A stretch of DNA of 64,000 nt from Rhodothermus marinus (GCF_009936275.1 NZ_AP019797.1:487501-551500), one strand, 5' to 3'. Counted from the first letter of the stretch, positions 53,842-62,144 are shown. Notes: generated by a model not told the origin, from the sequence alone. Made by a program: numbers and translations.

Positions 53842-56472
53842 ATGGAGGGAGCCCCTTCGCCTGCTCAGTTCTGGGCCAAGCTCCGGTACACGGAGGAGCG
53901 ACACCCCGAAAACATTGTGGCCTGGCATCCGCTGGTTGCCCACGCGGCCGACGTGGCGGCCGTCGTCGAGGCCTTGCTGCAACGCACGCTGCTTCGGAAA
54001 CGCCTGGCCCGATTGATCGGGTGGAACGACCTGGCGGAGGTGCACGTGGCCCGACTGGCCGTGCTGGCGGCGCTGCACGATGCGGGCAAAGCCAACCACG
54101 GCTTTCAGGACCAGGCGTTCGATCCTCGCGTGCGCAGCCCGGGGCACGTGCGCCCCATCGTCGAGATCCTCTGCGCAGATGAACCGGCCCGGTGGCTGGA
54201 GCCGCTCAAAATAGGGGAAATGGCGGGATGGTTCGTGTCGGAAGAAGTGTTCTACCACTTCCTGTTGGCCACCTGGTCTCATCATGGCCGGCCGGTGCTG
54301 CCGGAAGGGGATTTCCGGGCGCACTACTGGCGCCCTAACGCGCGGCGCGATCCTCGAGCGGCCTGGCGCCGTCTGGCCGAACTGGTGCGCCTGTGGTTCC
54401 CGGCGGCTTTTGCAGACGGCGCCGAACCATTTCCCGCAGATCCACGCTTTCAGCACGCGTTCAACGGTCTATTGACACTGGCCGACTGGATCGGTTCGGA
54501 CACGCGCTTCTTCCCCTATGCCGACGAGACGGCAGATCCGATGTGTCCGATCGAGCGGGCGCGGGAGGGAGCACGGCAGGCACTGCAGTCGCTGTTTCTG
54601 GACGCTGCAGGCGGGCGCAAGGCGCTGGGGGACGTGCCCGTGGGATTCCGCGGGGTGATCGAAGCCGGTACGCCCTATCCCATCCAGCAGGCCTGCTACG
54701 ACCTTCCGGTGCATCCGCAGGGAAGTCTGACCATTCTCGAATCGGACACCGGTTCGGGCAAAACCGAGGCGGCCGTGGCCCGCTTTTTCCGGCTCTATCA
54801 GGAGGGGCTGGTGGATGGGATGTACTTCGCCCTGCCTACCCGCAGCGCGGCCTCGCAGATCCACCGACGCATTACCGAGATCGTGGCCCGGGTCTTTCCG
54901 GAAGCCCATCGTCCTCCGGTGGTGCTGGCCGTTCCGGGCTACCTGCGCGTGGACGAGGCGGAGGCCGTTCGCCTGCCGGACTTTCAGGTGCTGTGGGACG
55001 ACGAAGCGTTGCGCTACCGCGGATGGGCGGCCGAGCATCCCAAGCGCTATCTGGCCGGTCCCATCGTGGTGGGGACGATCGATCAGGTGCTGCTCGCGGG
55101 CCTTCAGGTCAGCCATGCCCACATGCGGGCCGCCGCACTACTTCGCCATTTTCTGGTAGTCGACGAGGTGCACGCCTCGGCCCCCTACATGACGACCCTG
55201 CTGGAGCGGATCCTGGCCTTTCATCTGGCGGCGGGAGGGCACGCGCTGCTCATGTCGGCCACCCTGGGTTCCGTGGCGCGCGTGCGTTACGCGACGAAGG
55301 GCGGTACGCCACCACCGCTCGACGAGGCGGAAGGCGAGCGCTACCCGTTGCTGACGCACGTGGATGCCGGCCGCCAGAGGCTCGAGACGGTATCCGCTGC
55401 ATCGTCCGGCCGGGAAAAGCCGGTGACGCTCCGTCTTGAGCCCATCGCTTCCGATCCGCAGGCCATTGCCGAACGGGCCCTGCAGCATGCCCGCGCCGGA
55501 GCGCGCGTGCTGCTCATCCGCAACCGGGTGGAAGACTGTCTGGCCGTACAGCGGGCCCTCGAGGAAGCGGCGTGCGACGATCGTTCGCTGCTGCTGACCT
55601 GCAACGGCCAGCCCGTTCCGCATCATGGCCGCTACGCTCCGGAAGATCGCCGGGCGCTGGATGCCGCCATCGAGGCGGCCTTTGGCAAAAACAGTCCGAA
55701 GCGGGGCATTGTGGCCGCCTGTACGCAGACGGTGGAGCAGAGCCTGGACATCGATGCGGACCTGTTGATCACGGACCTGTGCCCGATCGACGTGCTGCTG
55801 CAGCGGATCGGACGGCTGCATCGCCACGAGCGCCCGCGGCCGAAAGGCTACGAACAGGCCGTGTGTCTGGTGCTGACGCCGGCGGAACGAGATCTGACCC
55901 GGACCATCCAGCCCGACGGTGGGGCACGGGGACCGCACGGCCTCGGCACCGTGTATCCGGACCTGCGGGTGATCGAGGCGACCTGGCGCGTGCTCGAAGG
56001 CCAGAACCTGTGGCAGATCCCCCGCGACAACCGCCGCCTGGTAGAACGCGCCACGCATCCGGCCGTTTTGCAGCAGATCGTCCGGGAAAAAGGCGAACGC
56101 TGGGAGGCCCATCAGCGCCACATACTCGGACAGGAAGCCGCCAATCGCTATGTGCCCGAGATTACAGGACTTCATTTCGAGCGGCCGTTCGGGGCGCATC
56201 CATTCGGCCGGGACATTGCGCCGCGTACTCGGCTGGGCGACGACGACTACCGGGTCGAGCTACCGGAGCCGGTTCTGGGACCGTTCGGCTGGCCTGTCGG
56301 AACGCTACCGGTGGCTTCCTGGATGGTCGGCGACGAGCTACCGGAAGAACCGAAAGCCCGGGACGTGACTCCGTTCGACGGCGGCTTCTCCTTTGTGTTC
56401 GCCGGAAGGCGGTTCCACTACGACCGCCTGGGCCTCCGGAAAGATTTTAATGAGGCGTTGGAACTTTCCTAG
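53842..56472 (+). CDS. cas3: Cas3 helicase-nuclease, type I-E
   Basis: 876 residues. The N-terminal HD nuclease has HPLVAHAADVAAVVE, LAALHDAGKANHGFQ and ATWSHHGRPV. The superfamily 2 helicase follows, with Walker A LESDTGSGKTEAAVARFF, DEVH box LVVDEVHASAPYMTTLL, motif III LLMSATLG and motif VI LQRIGRLHRHER. A C-terminal domain closes the protein. Cascade recruits it to the R-loop, where it degrades target DNA. The stop codon lies inside a 16-bp inverted repeat that begins the unusual cas3-cse1 gap, and a predicted promoter overlaps its last codons. Confidence 0.95.
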   Translation: MEGAPSPAQFWAKLRYTEERHPENIVAWHPLVAHAADVAAVVEALLQRTLLRKRLARLIGWNDLAEVHVARLAVLAALHDAGKANHGFQDQAFDPRVRSPGHVRPIVEILCADEPARWLEPLKIGEMAGWFVSEEVFYHFLLATWSHHGRPVLPEGDFRAHYWRPNARRDPRAAWRRLAELVRLWFPAAFADGAEPFPADPRFQHAFNGLLTLADWIGSDTRFFPYADETADPMCPIERAREGARQALQSLFLDAAGGRKALGDVPVGFRGVIEAGTPYPIQQACYDLPVHPQGSLTILESDTGSGKTEAAVARFFRLYQEGLVDGMYFALPTRSAASQIHRRITEIVARVFPEAHRPPVVLAVPGYLRVDEAEAVRLPDFQVLWDDEALRYRGWAAEHPKRYLAGPIVVGTIDQVLLAGLQVSHAHMRAAALLRHFLVVDEVHASAPYMTTLLERILAFHLAAGGHALLMSATLGSVARVRYATKGGTPPPLDEAEGERYPLLTHVDAGRQRLETVSAASSGREKPVTLRLEPIASDPQAIAERALQHARAGARVLLIRNRVEDCLAVQRALEEAACDDRSLLLTCNGQPVPHHGRYAPEDRRALDAAIEAAFGKNSPKRGIVAACTQTVEQSLDIDADLLITDLCPIDVLLQRIGRLHRHERPRPKGYEQAVCLVLTPAERDLTRTIQPDGGARGPHGLGTVYPDLRVIEATWRVLEGQNLWQIPRDNRRLVERATHPAVLQQIVREKGERWEAHQRHILGQEAANRYVPEITGLHFERPFGAHPFGRDIAPRTRLGDDDYRVELPEPVLGPFGWPVGTLPVASWMVGDELPEEPKARDVTPFDGGFSFVFAGRRFHYDRLGLRKDFNEALELS

Positions 56473-56486
56473 ATCAACAGTAATTA
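56458..56486 (+). promoter_or_regulatory. Candidate promoter of the crRNA-like mini-array
   Basis: TTGGAA (56458-56463), a 17-base spacer and TAATTA (56481-56486) would start transcription near 56493, exactly at the first degenerate repeat. It overlaps the 3' end of cas3 and also the 16-base element (56468-56483) that matches the pseudo-spacer. Confidence 0.4.
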
Positions 56487-56556
56487 AAATGAACGTGACG
56501 CCAGAATGCTGGCGATAGTCCTTACTGTTGATCTAGGTTCTACCGTAGATCAACAG
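56468..56556. repeat. Three copies of an 11-16 base element in alternating orientation
   Basis: CCTAGATCAACAGTAA (56468-56483) and its exact reverse complement (56522-56537) form a 16-bp inverted repeat. A third, direct partial copy TAGATCAACAG is at 56546-56556. The middle copy can pair with either neighbour. The middle and third copies both fall in the pseudo-spacer. Confidence 0.85.
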
Positions 56557-56582
56557 ATTCTCCACTCCCGTGGAGGTTGAAA
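56494..56582 (+). CRISPR. Degenerate mini-CRISPR unit (pseudo-repeat, 33-nt pseudo-spacer, pseudo-repeat)
   Basis: Two 28-base segments, 56494-56521 and 56555-56582, start exactly 61 bases apart, the period of the real array at 63490. Aligned without gaps to the array repeat they match at 17 and 15 of 28 positions. Both can form the same 6-bp stem (repeat positions 6-11 with 16-21) and 4-base loop. Changes at pairs 7/20 and 10/17 (both copies) and 11/16 (first copy) are compensatory. The first copy keeps the last seven bases ATAGTCC plus the G before them, which form the crRNA 5' handle after Cas6e cleavage. The pseudo-spacer is 56522-56554. This most resembles a crRNA-like regulatory RNA of the CreA or CRISPR-derived type that would be processed by Cas6e and loaded into Cascade. 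Confidence 0.7.
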
Positions 56583-56583
56583 A

Positions 56584-56623
56584 AAGCGAAACCCCGCAAG
56601 CTTCAAGCTTCGGGGTTTCGCTT
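56584..56623. terminator. Long hairpin after the mini-array, possible terminator
   Basis: AAGCGAAACCCCG (56584-56596) pairs with CGGGGTTTCGCTT (56611-56623), 13 bp, and an inner AAGCTT pair extends the stem. It could end the short RNA on the plus strand, although the T-tract there is weak. On the minus strand it is followed by a run of T. Confidence 0.5.
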
Positions 56624-56671
56624 CTGGCGATAGGGCTAGGTAATCCTTTAATCCAAAACGGAGGTAAAGTT

Positions 56672-57151
56672 ATGTGCATTTCTCGTCGTTCTCAAGTGGA
56701 CGGTGCCGTTTTGCGAATTCTTCTACGGCACAACGGTCAGTTAGCGGTTCGCGAACTTAACGATACCGCTGGTCACTTTATCATCAACAGCAGTACTCGA
56801 ATTCTGGTTCGCTATGCCAGCGGAAAGAATGGACGATGGCGCTTCACATTGAGAGAGGAAGATATAGCTACACTTCTAAATGACTATGCACAAAGTGGTC
56901 TCTTCGGTGCGTATCTGATTCTGGTTTGTGGACAAGAGGCGGTTGGTGTCCTCTCACCTGATGAGTGGTGTCAGCTGCTTGATTTGGGAGGCAATTATAA
57001 AGTCCAGACAATCACAATTTGCAGGGATGCTCGGTGCCAGATGGAAGTAACTGGTACTAGAGGACGCTTAGCATACAGGATTCCAGCCGCTCGCTTTCCC
57101 AGAATGATTCTTGGACAACGTGGTTTTAGACGTCGGCCCCAGGTAACCTGA
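56672..57151 (+). CDS. Unrecognised 159-residue protein inserted between cas3 and cse1
   Basis: Starts at ATG 56672, eight bases after GGAGG; the longer frame from 56570 would cover the hairpin region and is rejected. The protein is soluble, with no signal or membrane segment. It shows an alpha/beta pattern: a winged-helix-like start (VDGAVLRILLRHNGQLAVREL), then ILVRYASGKNGRWRFTLREEDIATLLND, a buried strand AYLILVCGQEAVGVLSPDEWCQLLDL, and a basic end (FPRMILGQRGFRRRPQVT). I recognise no family. A nuclease-like or regulatory fold is conceivable but not shown. Its base composition is near 50% GC against ~65% in the cas genes, a sign of separate origin. It is on the same strand, 16 bases before cse1, so it is probably expressed with Cascade. 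Confidence 0.7.
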   Translation: MCISRRSQVDGAVLRILLRHNGQLAVRELNDTAGHFIINSSTRILVRYASGKNGRWRFTLREEDIATLLNDYAQSGLFGAYLILVCGQEAVGVLSPDEWCQLLDLGGNYKVQTITICRDARCQMEVTGTRGRLAYRIPAARFPRMILGQRGFRRRPQVT

Positions 57152-57167
57152 CGATTAGGGAGGAATC

Positions 57168-58727
57168 ATGATGCGATACGCTCTTCTGGACGAACCCCTG
57201 ATCCGGGTGCGGTTCAAAGACAAGACGGTGCGGGGCTGTACGTTGCCGGAGGTGATCGTGGCCCTGCTACGCGATGCGGTGCTTGGCTTCGAAGCGCTGC
57301 AACCGCACCAGCAGCAGGCCTGGCACAGCTTTCTGGTGCAGCTTGTGGCCATGGCCGTGGCGCGCATCACGGGCGATGCCTTTCCTAAAGAGGCCGCACG
57401 CTGGCGACAGGCCCTGGTGGAGCTGGCCGGCGGCGAAGAAGCGGCCTGGTATCTGGTGGTATCCGATCTCAGCCGCCCGGCCTTCATGCAGCCTCCTGTT
57501 CCGGAAGGCTCGCTGGAAGCTGCCCGTTATAAGGCCGATGTGCAGACGCCGGACCAGCTCGACGTGCTGATTACGGCAAAAAATCACGACCTGAAGGCCC
57601 GGCGCATCGTGCAGCCCCGGCCCGAACACTGGCTGTTCGCGCTGGTGACGCTCCAGACGATGGAAGGCTTTCTGGGCCGGGGCAACTATGGCATTGTGCG
57701 CATGAACGGGGGATTCGGCAATCGTCCCCTGGTGGGGCTCACCCGGGCACTTTCGCCGGGCGCCCACTTCCGCCGCGACGTGCAGGTGCTGCTCGACGCC
57801 CGCCTGTCGTTTGCCGACCGCTACGACCTCGGGGGGCACGCGCTGCTGTGGTTGCTGCCCTGGGATGGAAAGAAGCAGAGCGGCATCCCACTCGAAACCT
57901 GCGATCCATACTTCATCGAAGTGTGTCGTCGGATTCGATTCCTGGAGGAGAACGGGCACATCGTGTGCTGGCGTGCCAACACCGAAGGGCCACGTGTTGC
58001 GGCTCCGAAGGAGCTGAACGGCGTCACAGGCGATCCCTGGACGCCCGTGGAAAAGTCGGACAAACCGAAAGCGCTGACCGTAAGCGATAGTGGCTTCACG
58101 TACCGGCTGCTCCAGCAGGTCTTCCTGTCCGGCGATTACGAACCGCCTGTAGCGCTTGCCTTCCGGGAAGATGAAAAAGACGGGGTGTACCTGGTGGCCC
58201 GTACGCTCGTGCGCGGTCAGGGAAAGACCGGCGGTCTGCACTTTCGGATCGTGCCGGTGTCGCAGGCGGCGGCGCGATGGCTCTCGGGGTCCGAGGAGCG
58301 GCGCACGAAGCTGGCCCGCCGGGCCGAACAGCGCGTCCGGTTGGCAGCAGATGTGCAGCGCAAGGTGCTCTATCCGGCGCTGGCCGCGCTGCTGAGCGGT
58401 GGACGGGATGCCCGCGTGGAGTGGGAGCAGGTGACGCCCTGGATCGAAGCCTTCGATCGCGCCGTGGATGCGCAGTTCTTCGATCGTCTGTGGGCTTCCG
58501 TGGAGCAGGACGAAGAAACTGCCCGTCGCGACTGGGAACGCTTTCTGCTGACCGAAGCCCGGCGTCAGTTCGCGGTGGCCGAGCACGGTATGCCCGTGGC
58601 GTCCGCGCATCACTGGCGGGCGCGCAGCCGGGCCCATGCGATCTTCGAGGCCCGATCCCGCGAGGTATTGCCGTATGCCTTCAATGCAACCCGTTCCCTA
58701 TCAACCGAACAGGAGGTCCGGTCATGA
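57168..58727 (+). CDS. cse1: Cas8e (Cse1/CasA), large subunit of Cascade
   Basis: 519 residues, normal for the family. It starts at ATG 57168 after GGGAGGA. Family features are the N-terminal FNLLDEPW-like YALLDEPLIRVRF, TLPEVIVALLRDAV, PAFMQPPVPE, NHDLKARRI and the loop GNYGIVRMNGGFGNRP, followed by a C-terminal four-helix bundle. In type I-E it recognises the PAM and helps recruit Cas3. Its stop overlaps the cse2 start by 4 bases. Confidence 0.92.
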   Translation: MMRYALLDEPLIRVRFKDKTVRGCTLPEVIVALLRDAVLGFEALQPHQQQAWHSFLVQLVAMAVARITGDAFPKEAARWRQALVELAGGEEAAWYLVVSDLSRPAFMQPPVPEGSLEAARYKADVQTPDQLDVLITAKNHDLKARRIVQPRPEHWLFALVTLQTMEGFLGRGNYGIVRMNGGFGNRPLVGLTRALSPGAHFRRDVQVLLDARLSFADRYDLGGHALLWLLPWDGKKQSGIPLETCDPYFIEVCRRIRFLEENGHIVCWRANTEGPRVAAPKELNGVTGDPWTPVEKSDKPKALTVSDSGFTYRLLQQVFLSGDYEPPVALAFREDEKDGVYLVARTLVRGQGKTGGLHFRIVPVSQAAARWLSGSEERRTKLARRAEQRVRLAADVQRKVLYPALAALLSGGRDARVEWEQVTPWIEAFDRAVDAQFFDRLWASVEQDEETARRDWERFLLTEARRQFAVAEHGMPVASAHHWRARSRAHAIFEARSREVLPYAFNATRSLSTEQEVRS

Positions 58728-59263
58728 AGACGCAGATCCAGACCGAAGGGCCGTCGATCACGCGCGGCCAGGCCGTTGGTAAGGCGGCTGGATTGCTGGC
58801 CTCAGAGGCGCTCTCGTCCGGCGAGCGCGCCGAACTGCGCCGCATCGCTTTTGAGGCGCCGTTCACCGCGGCCCTGTGGAAGGTGCTGTTCTACCTGCGC
58901 GACGAAGGAGCGCCCGTGCGTATCGGCGACGAGGCGGACGAACGCTGCTGGGCTACGCTACTCATGGGCATGGCCCATTGCATTAAGCTGCACGACTATC
59001 AGGTTCCGCTCGGGCGTGCGCTGGCCGAGGCCGGATGGTCCGAGCTGCGCTTCACGCAGCTCCTTCGCGCCCGGGGACCGCAGCTTGCCGTTTTCCTGCG
59101 GAGGATGGCGCAGTACCTCTCGGCCAAAAACCAGCTGGCCAACTGGGCCGACGTGGCCGATCTGCTTTTTGAGCAGGAAGGGGCAAAGGCCGACACCGTC
59201 CGGCTGCGCATCGCCCGGGACTACTACGCCCGGCGCTATCAACAGGAACGTGAGGCCGCCTGA
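58724..59263 (+). CDS. cse2: Cse2 (CasB), small subunit of Cascade
   Basis: 179 residues from ATG 58724 with AGGAGG eight bases upstream; the longer frame from 58277 is the shadow of cse1. The all-helical family pattern is visible: GERAELRRIAFEAPFTAALWKVLFYL, ATLLMGMAHCIKLHD, and FTQLLRARGPQLAVFLRRMAQYLSAKN. Two copies normally line the Cascade backbone and hold the R-loop open. Confidence 0.9.
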   Translation: MKTQIQTEGPSITRGQAVGKAAGLLASEALSSGERAELRRIAFEAPFTAALWKVLFYLRDEGAPVRIGDEADERCWATLLMGMAHCIKLHDYQVPLGRALAEAGWSELRFTQLLRARGPQLAVFLRRMAQYLSAKNQLANWADVADLLFEQEGAKADTVRLRIARDYYARRYQQEREAA

Positions 59264-59310
59264 GGCCCGATCGATACGTCCTTTCCATCAAAACCAAACC
59301 CGTAAAAGCC

Positions 59311-60582
59311 ATGGTATCCGCATTCGTTCAGATCCACACGCTGACGGCGTATCCCGCCGCGCTGCTCAACCGGGACGACGCCGGATTCGCCAAGCGCCTG
59401 CCCTTCGGCGGGGCTATTCGTACCCGTGTTTCGTCCCAGTGCCTGAAGTATCACTGGCGCAATTTTTCGGGCGAGCATGCCCTCTACGGACTGGATGTGC
59501 CCCGTTCGCTTCGTTCGCGCGAGACGTTCAAACGATGCATTGCCCGGCCGCTCGTCGAGGAAGGGTATCCGTTGCGGCTGGTGGTAGCCTTCGCGCTGCA
59601 TCTGCAGAAGCTGATCGTTTCGGACGAGTCGTTGAGCAAAACCGATTTCAAGAAGCTGATGAGCGATGAGGTGGACGATGCGACGTTGCTGGACCAGCTC
59701 AAATCAAACCAGGTCATCATCCTGGGCCGTCCCGAAGTCGATTACCTGACTCGGCGCATCCGGGAGCGGCTGGATGCCCTGCGCGAGGTATGGGCGGATG
59801 CCGCGGCGCCGCTTTCCGACGAGCAGCTGGAACGGGTATATCAGGAGCTGCAGGCCATCGGCAAGGGGGAGCTGAAAAAGAATCTCAAAGGGCTGTATCT
59901 GGCGGCCGGGCTGGACGCAGCCCTGTTCGGGCGCATGGCGACCAGCGACGTGCTGGCCCGGGGCGATGCCGCCATCCACGTGGCGCATGCCTTCACGACG
60001 CACGCGGAAGAAAGCGAAAGCGACTACTTTACGGCGGTGGACGAACTGGTCGCGCAGGAAGGGGAAGGCGAGCTGGGCAGCGGGCACCTCAACAACCAGG
60101 AGTTGACGAGCGGCCTGTTTTATGGCTACGTGGTGGTGGACGTGCCGCTGCTGGTTTCGAACCTGGAAGGCGTGCCGCCGGCGGCCTGGCAGGAGGCCGA
60201 TCGTACGCTGGCCGCCGAAGTCGTCAGGCGGTTGCTGCACCTGATCGCCACGGTCTCGCCGGGCGCCAAGCTGGGTTCGACGGCACCCCACGCTTACGCT
60301 CAGTTTATGCTGGTGGAGTGGGGCCGATCCCAGCCGCGCACCCTGGCCAACGCCTTCCACCGACCGGTATCGCTGGACGGCGAGGGCGTGCTCGTCAACA
60401 GCTACCGCGCCCTCGGCCGTTACGTCGAGCAGATGGACCGGATGTACGGCAAGCTGACGGAGCGCCGACTGGCGGCCATCGACCTGCCCGAAGCGGTGCA
60501 ACGCCAGCTTCAGGTGGACACGCTCAATGCCGTGCCGGAGATTGCCGACTGGGTTGCTGAAAAAATCCAGGGAGGGGCATGA
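59311..60582 (+). CDS. cas7e: Cas7e (Cse4/CasC), Cascade backbone
   Basis: 423 residues. The RRM-type start VQIHTLTAYPAALLNRDDAGFAKRLPFGGAIRTRVSSQCLKYHWR is the typical Cas7e beginning. Later come the helical thumb region, GELGSGHLNNQELTSGLFYGYVVVDVPLLVSN and VSPGAKLGSTAPHAYAQFMLVEWG. Six copies bind the crRNA spacer. The stop overlaps the cas5e start by 4 bases. Confidence 0.93.
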   Translation: MVSAFVQIHTLTAYPAALLNRDDAGFAKRLPFGGAIRTRVSSQCLKYHWRNFSGEHALYGLDVPRSLRSRETFKRCIARPLVEEGYPLRLVVAFALHLQKLIVSDESLSKTDFKKLMSDEVDDATLLDQLKSNQVIILGRPEVDYLTRRIRERLDALREVWADAAAPLSDEQLERVYQELQAIGKGELKKNLKGLYLAAGLDAALFGRMATSDVLARGDAAIHVAHAFTTHAEESESDYFTAVDELVAQEGEGELGSGHLNNQELTSGLFYGYVVVDVPLLVSNLEGVPPAAWQEADRTLAAEVVRRLLHLIATVSPGAKLGSTAPHAYAQFMLVEWGRSQPRTLANAFHRPVSLDGEGVLVNSYRALGRYVEQMDRMYGKLTERRLAAIDLPEAVQRQLQVDTLNAVPEIADWVAEKIQGGA

Positions 60583-61340
60583 TGGAAATCCTCCTGCTAC
60601 GCTTCGATGCCCCGCTGATGAGCTTCGGGGCGCCCATCGTGGATCAGTATGGATTTATCCAGCCCTATCCGGCGCTTTCCATGATGACCGGCCTGCTGGC
60701 CAATGCGCTGGGCTACACGCATGCCGAGACGGCCCGCCTGGAGCGTCTGCAGGAGCGCCTCCGCTACGCCGTGCGCGAAGACCGACGCGGTCAGCAGCTG
60801 CGCGACTTTCAGACGGTGGATCTATCGCAGCCGTTTCTGCATGACGAGCGGGCCTGGACCACCCGCGGTACGCTGGAAACCCGCCAGGGCGGTACGGCCA
60901 GCCTCGGCATCCACATCCGCCTGCGCGACTACTGGGCCGACGCCGTCTATACCGTCGCGCTCACGCTTGACCCACCGGACGAGCCGCCCACGCTGGCGGA
61001 TCTCGAACAGGCTCTCCGCTTTCCGGCGCGGCCGCTGTTTATCGGCCGCAAGCCCTGTCTGCCGGCTGCGCCGCTTTTTATCGGACGCGTGGAGGCGGCC
61101 GATCTGCTGGATGCGCTGCGACGGGCGCCGCTGGACGCGCGGGCCGACCGCGCTGACTTCTATCGGGTCTGGTGGGAGACGGGCCCTGACGATCCGCCGC
61201 CCGTCGAAGGCATTCGAGAAAATCTGCGGCGGCCGGTTACCGACCGGCGTGACTGGGCCAACCAGATCCACGTGGGCAGCCGCTGGATCGCCATGGGAGA
61301 ACTGTCCGTCCATCCAGCCGGAGAACGTCATGAAGGATAA
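60579..61340 (+). CDS. cas5e: Cas5e (CasD)
   Basis: 253 residues. The N-terminal RAMP strand LLLRFDAPLMSFGAPIVDQYGFIQPYPALSMMTGLLANALGY is typical, as are QLRDFQTVDLS and the C-terminal FPARPLFIGRKPCLPAAPLFIG. It caps the Cascade at the crRNA 5' handle, whose last bases are conserved in the pseudo-repeat upstream. The 3' end overlaps cas6e by 11 bases. Confidence 0.92.
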   Translation: MMEILLLRFDAPLMSFGAPIVDQYGFIQPYPALSMMTGLLANALGYTHAETARLERLQERLRYAVREDRRGQQLRDFQTVDLSQPFLHDERAWTTRGTLETRQGGTASLGIHIRLRDYWADAVYTVALTLDPPDEPPTLADLEQALRFPARPLFIGRKPCLPAAPLFIGRVEAADLLDALRRAPLDARADRADFYRVWWETGPDDPPPVEGIRENLRRPVTDRRDWANQIHVGSRWIAMGELSVHPAGERHEG

Positions 61341-62127
61341 TGCAAGCCAGGGACGAGCCGACCCGACGCCTTTTCACATGGTGCAACTCTGGCTCGACGT
61401 CCGGCGCCTTTACGAACTGGGCCGGATGCTTGATCTTTTCCGGGCGCGCCGGCCGGTGAGCCTGTCCTACCTGGTGCACTGCGCCCTGGGCGAACTCTTC
61501 CAGGCGCAGGCCCCGCGGCCGTTTGCCGTCGAGGGGGAAAATCGGCGGGGACCCTGGGTCCGGGTACTCGGCTATGCGGATGTGCCGTGGGAGACGCTGC
61601 AGGAGCTTGCCCGGGGGTTTGCCAGCCCGGCCGTTTATGCCATCTGCGGCTGGGATCGTGGCGCTTCGAAGCCGATGCCCACGGAGATCCCGCGCGGAAT
61701 GCGGCTGGCCTTCAGCGTACGGGTCTGCCCGGTGGTGCGCAAGGCCTCGGCCGGGCAATCGCCCCGGGGGCGGCGCTGGCAGAAAGGTCAGGAACTGGAC
61801 GTCTTCCTCGATGCGGCCTGGAGCCAACCCGAGGCTGTGCTGGATCGCGAGGCCGTCTATGCGGAATGGCTTCGCCGTCAGATGGCCCGCCCTGAAAAAG
61901 GAGGCGCCCGGGTGGAGACCGTTCGCATGACGCGGTTTTCCATCGAACGAATGACGCGCCGGACGAACGGTTCGTCGCGTTCGGTCACGGTCATCCAGCG
62001 TCCGGACGTAACCCTCGAAGGGGTGCTGACCGTCACCGACAGTGCCGCGTTCATGCGAATGCTCCGCCGGGGCGTCGGACGCCACACCAGCTTCGGCTAC
62101 GGCATGCTCAAGCTCCGCCGGGCCTGA
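61330..62127 (+). CDS. cas6e: Cas6e (CasE) crRNA endoribonuclease
   Basis: 265 residues from ATG 61330. The frame is open much further upstream, but that part is the shadow of cas5e. The protein has two RAMP-like halves: the first carries YLVHCALGELF, where His 50 fits the catalytic His, and a Gly-rich loop near the end reads RRGVGRHTSFGYGMLKLRRA. It cuts the repeat below its stem to leave an 8-base handle. The length is slightly above the usual ~200-215 residues because of extra sequence around PRGRRWQKGQELD and the N-terminus. Confidence 0.88.
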   Translation: MKDNASQGRADPTPFHMVQLWLDVRRLYELGRMLDLFRARRPVSLSYLVHCALGELFQAQAPRPFAVEGENRRGPWVRVLGYADVPWETLQELARGFASPAVYAICGWDRGASKPMPTEIPRGMRLAFSVRVCPVVRKASAGQSPRGRRWQKGQELDVFLDAAWSQPEAVLDREAVYAEWLRRQMARPEKGGARVETVRMTRFSIERMTRRTNGSSRSVTVIQRPDVTLEGVLTVTDSAAFMRMLRRGVGRHTSFGYGMLKLRRA

Positions 62128-62144
62128 AGAGGAGAAATGCGCTC

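Noticed and set aside
56468-56537. The 16-bp inverted repeat after cas3 as ends of an insertion element
   Set aside because: The arms enclose only 38 bases with a repeat-like hairpin and no transposase; no target duplication is seen. The crRNA-like reading explains more.
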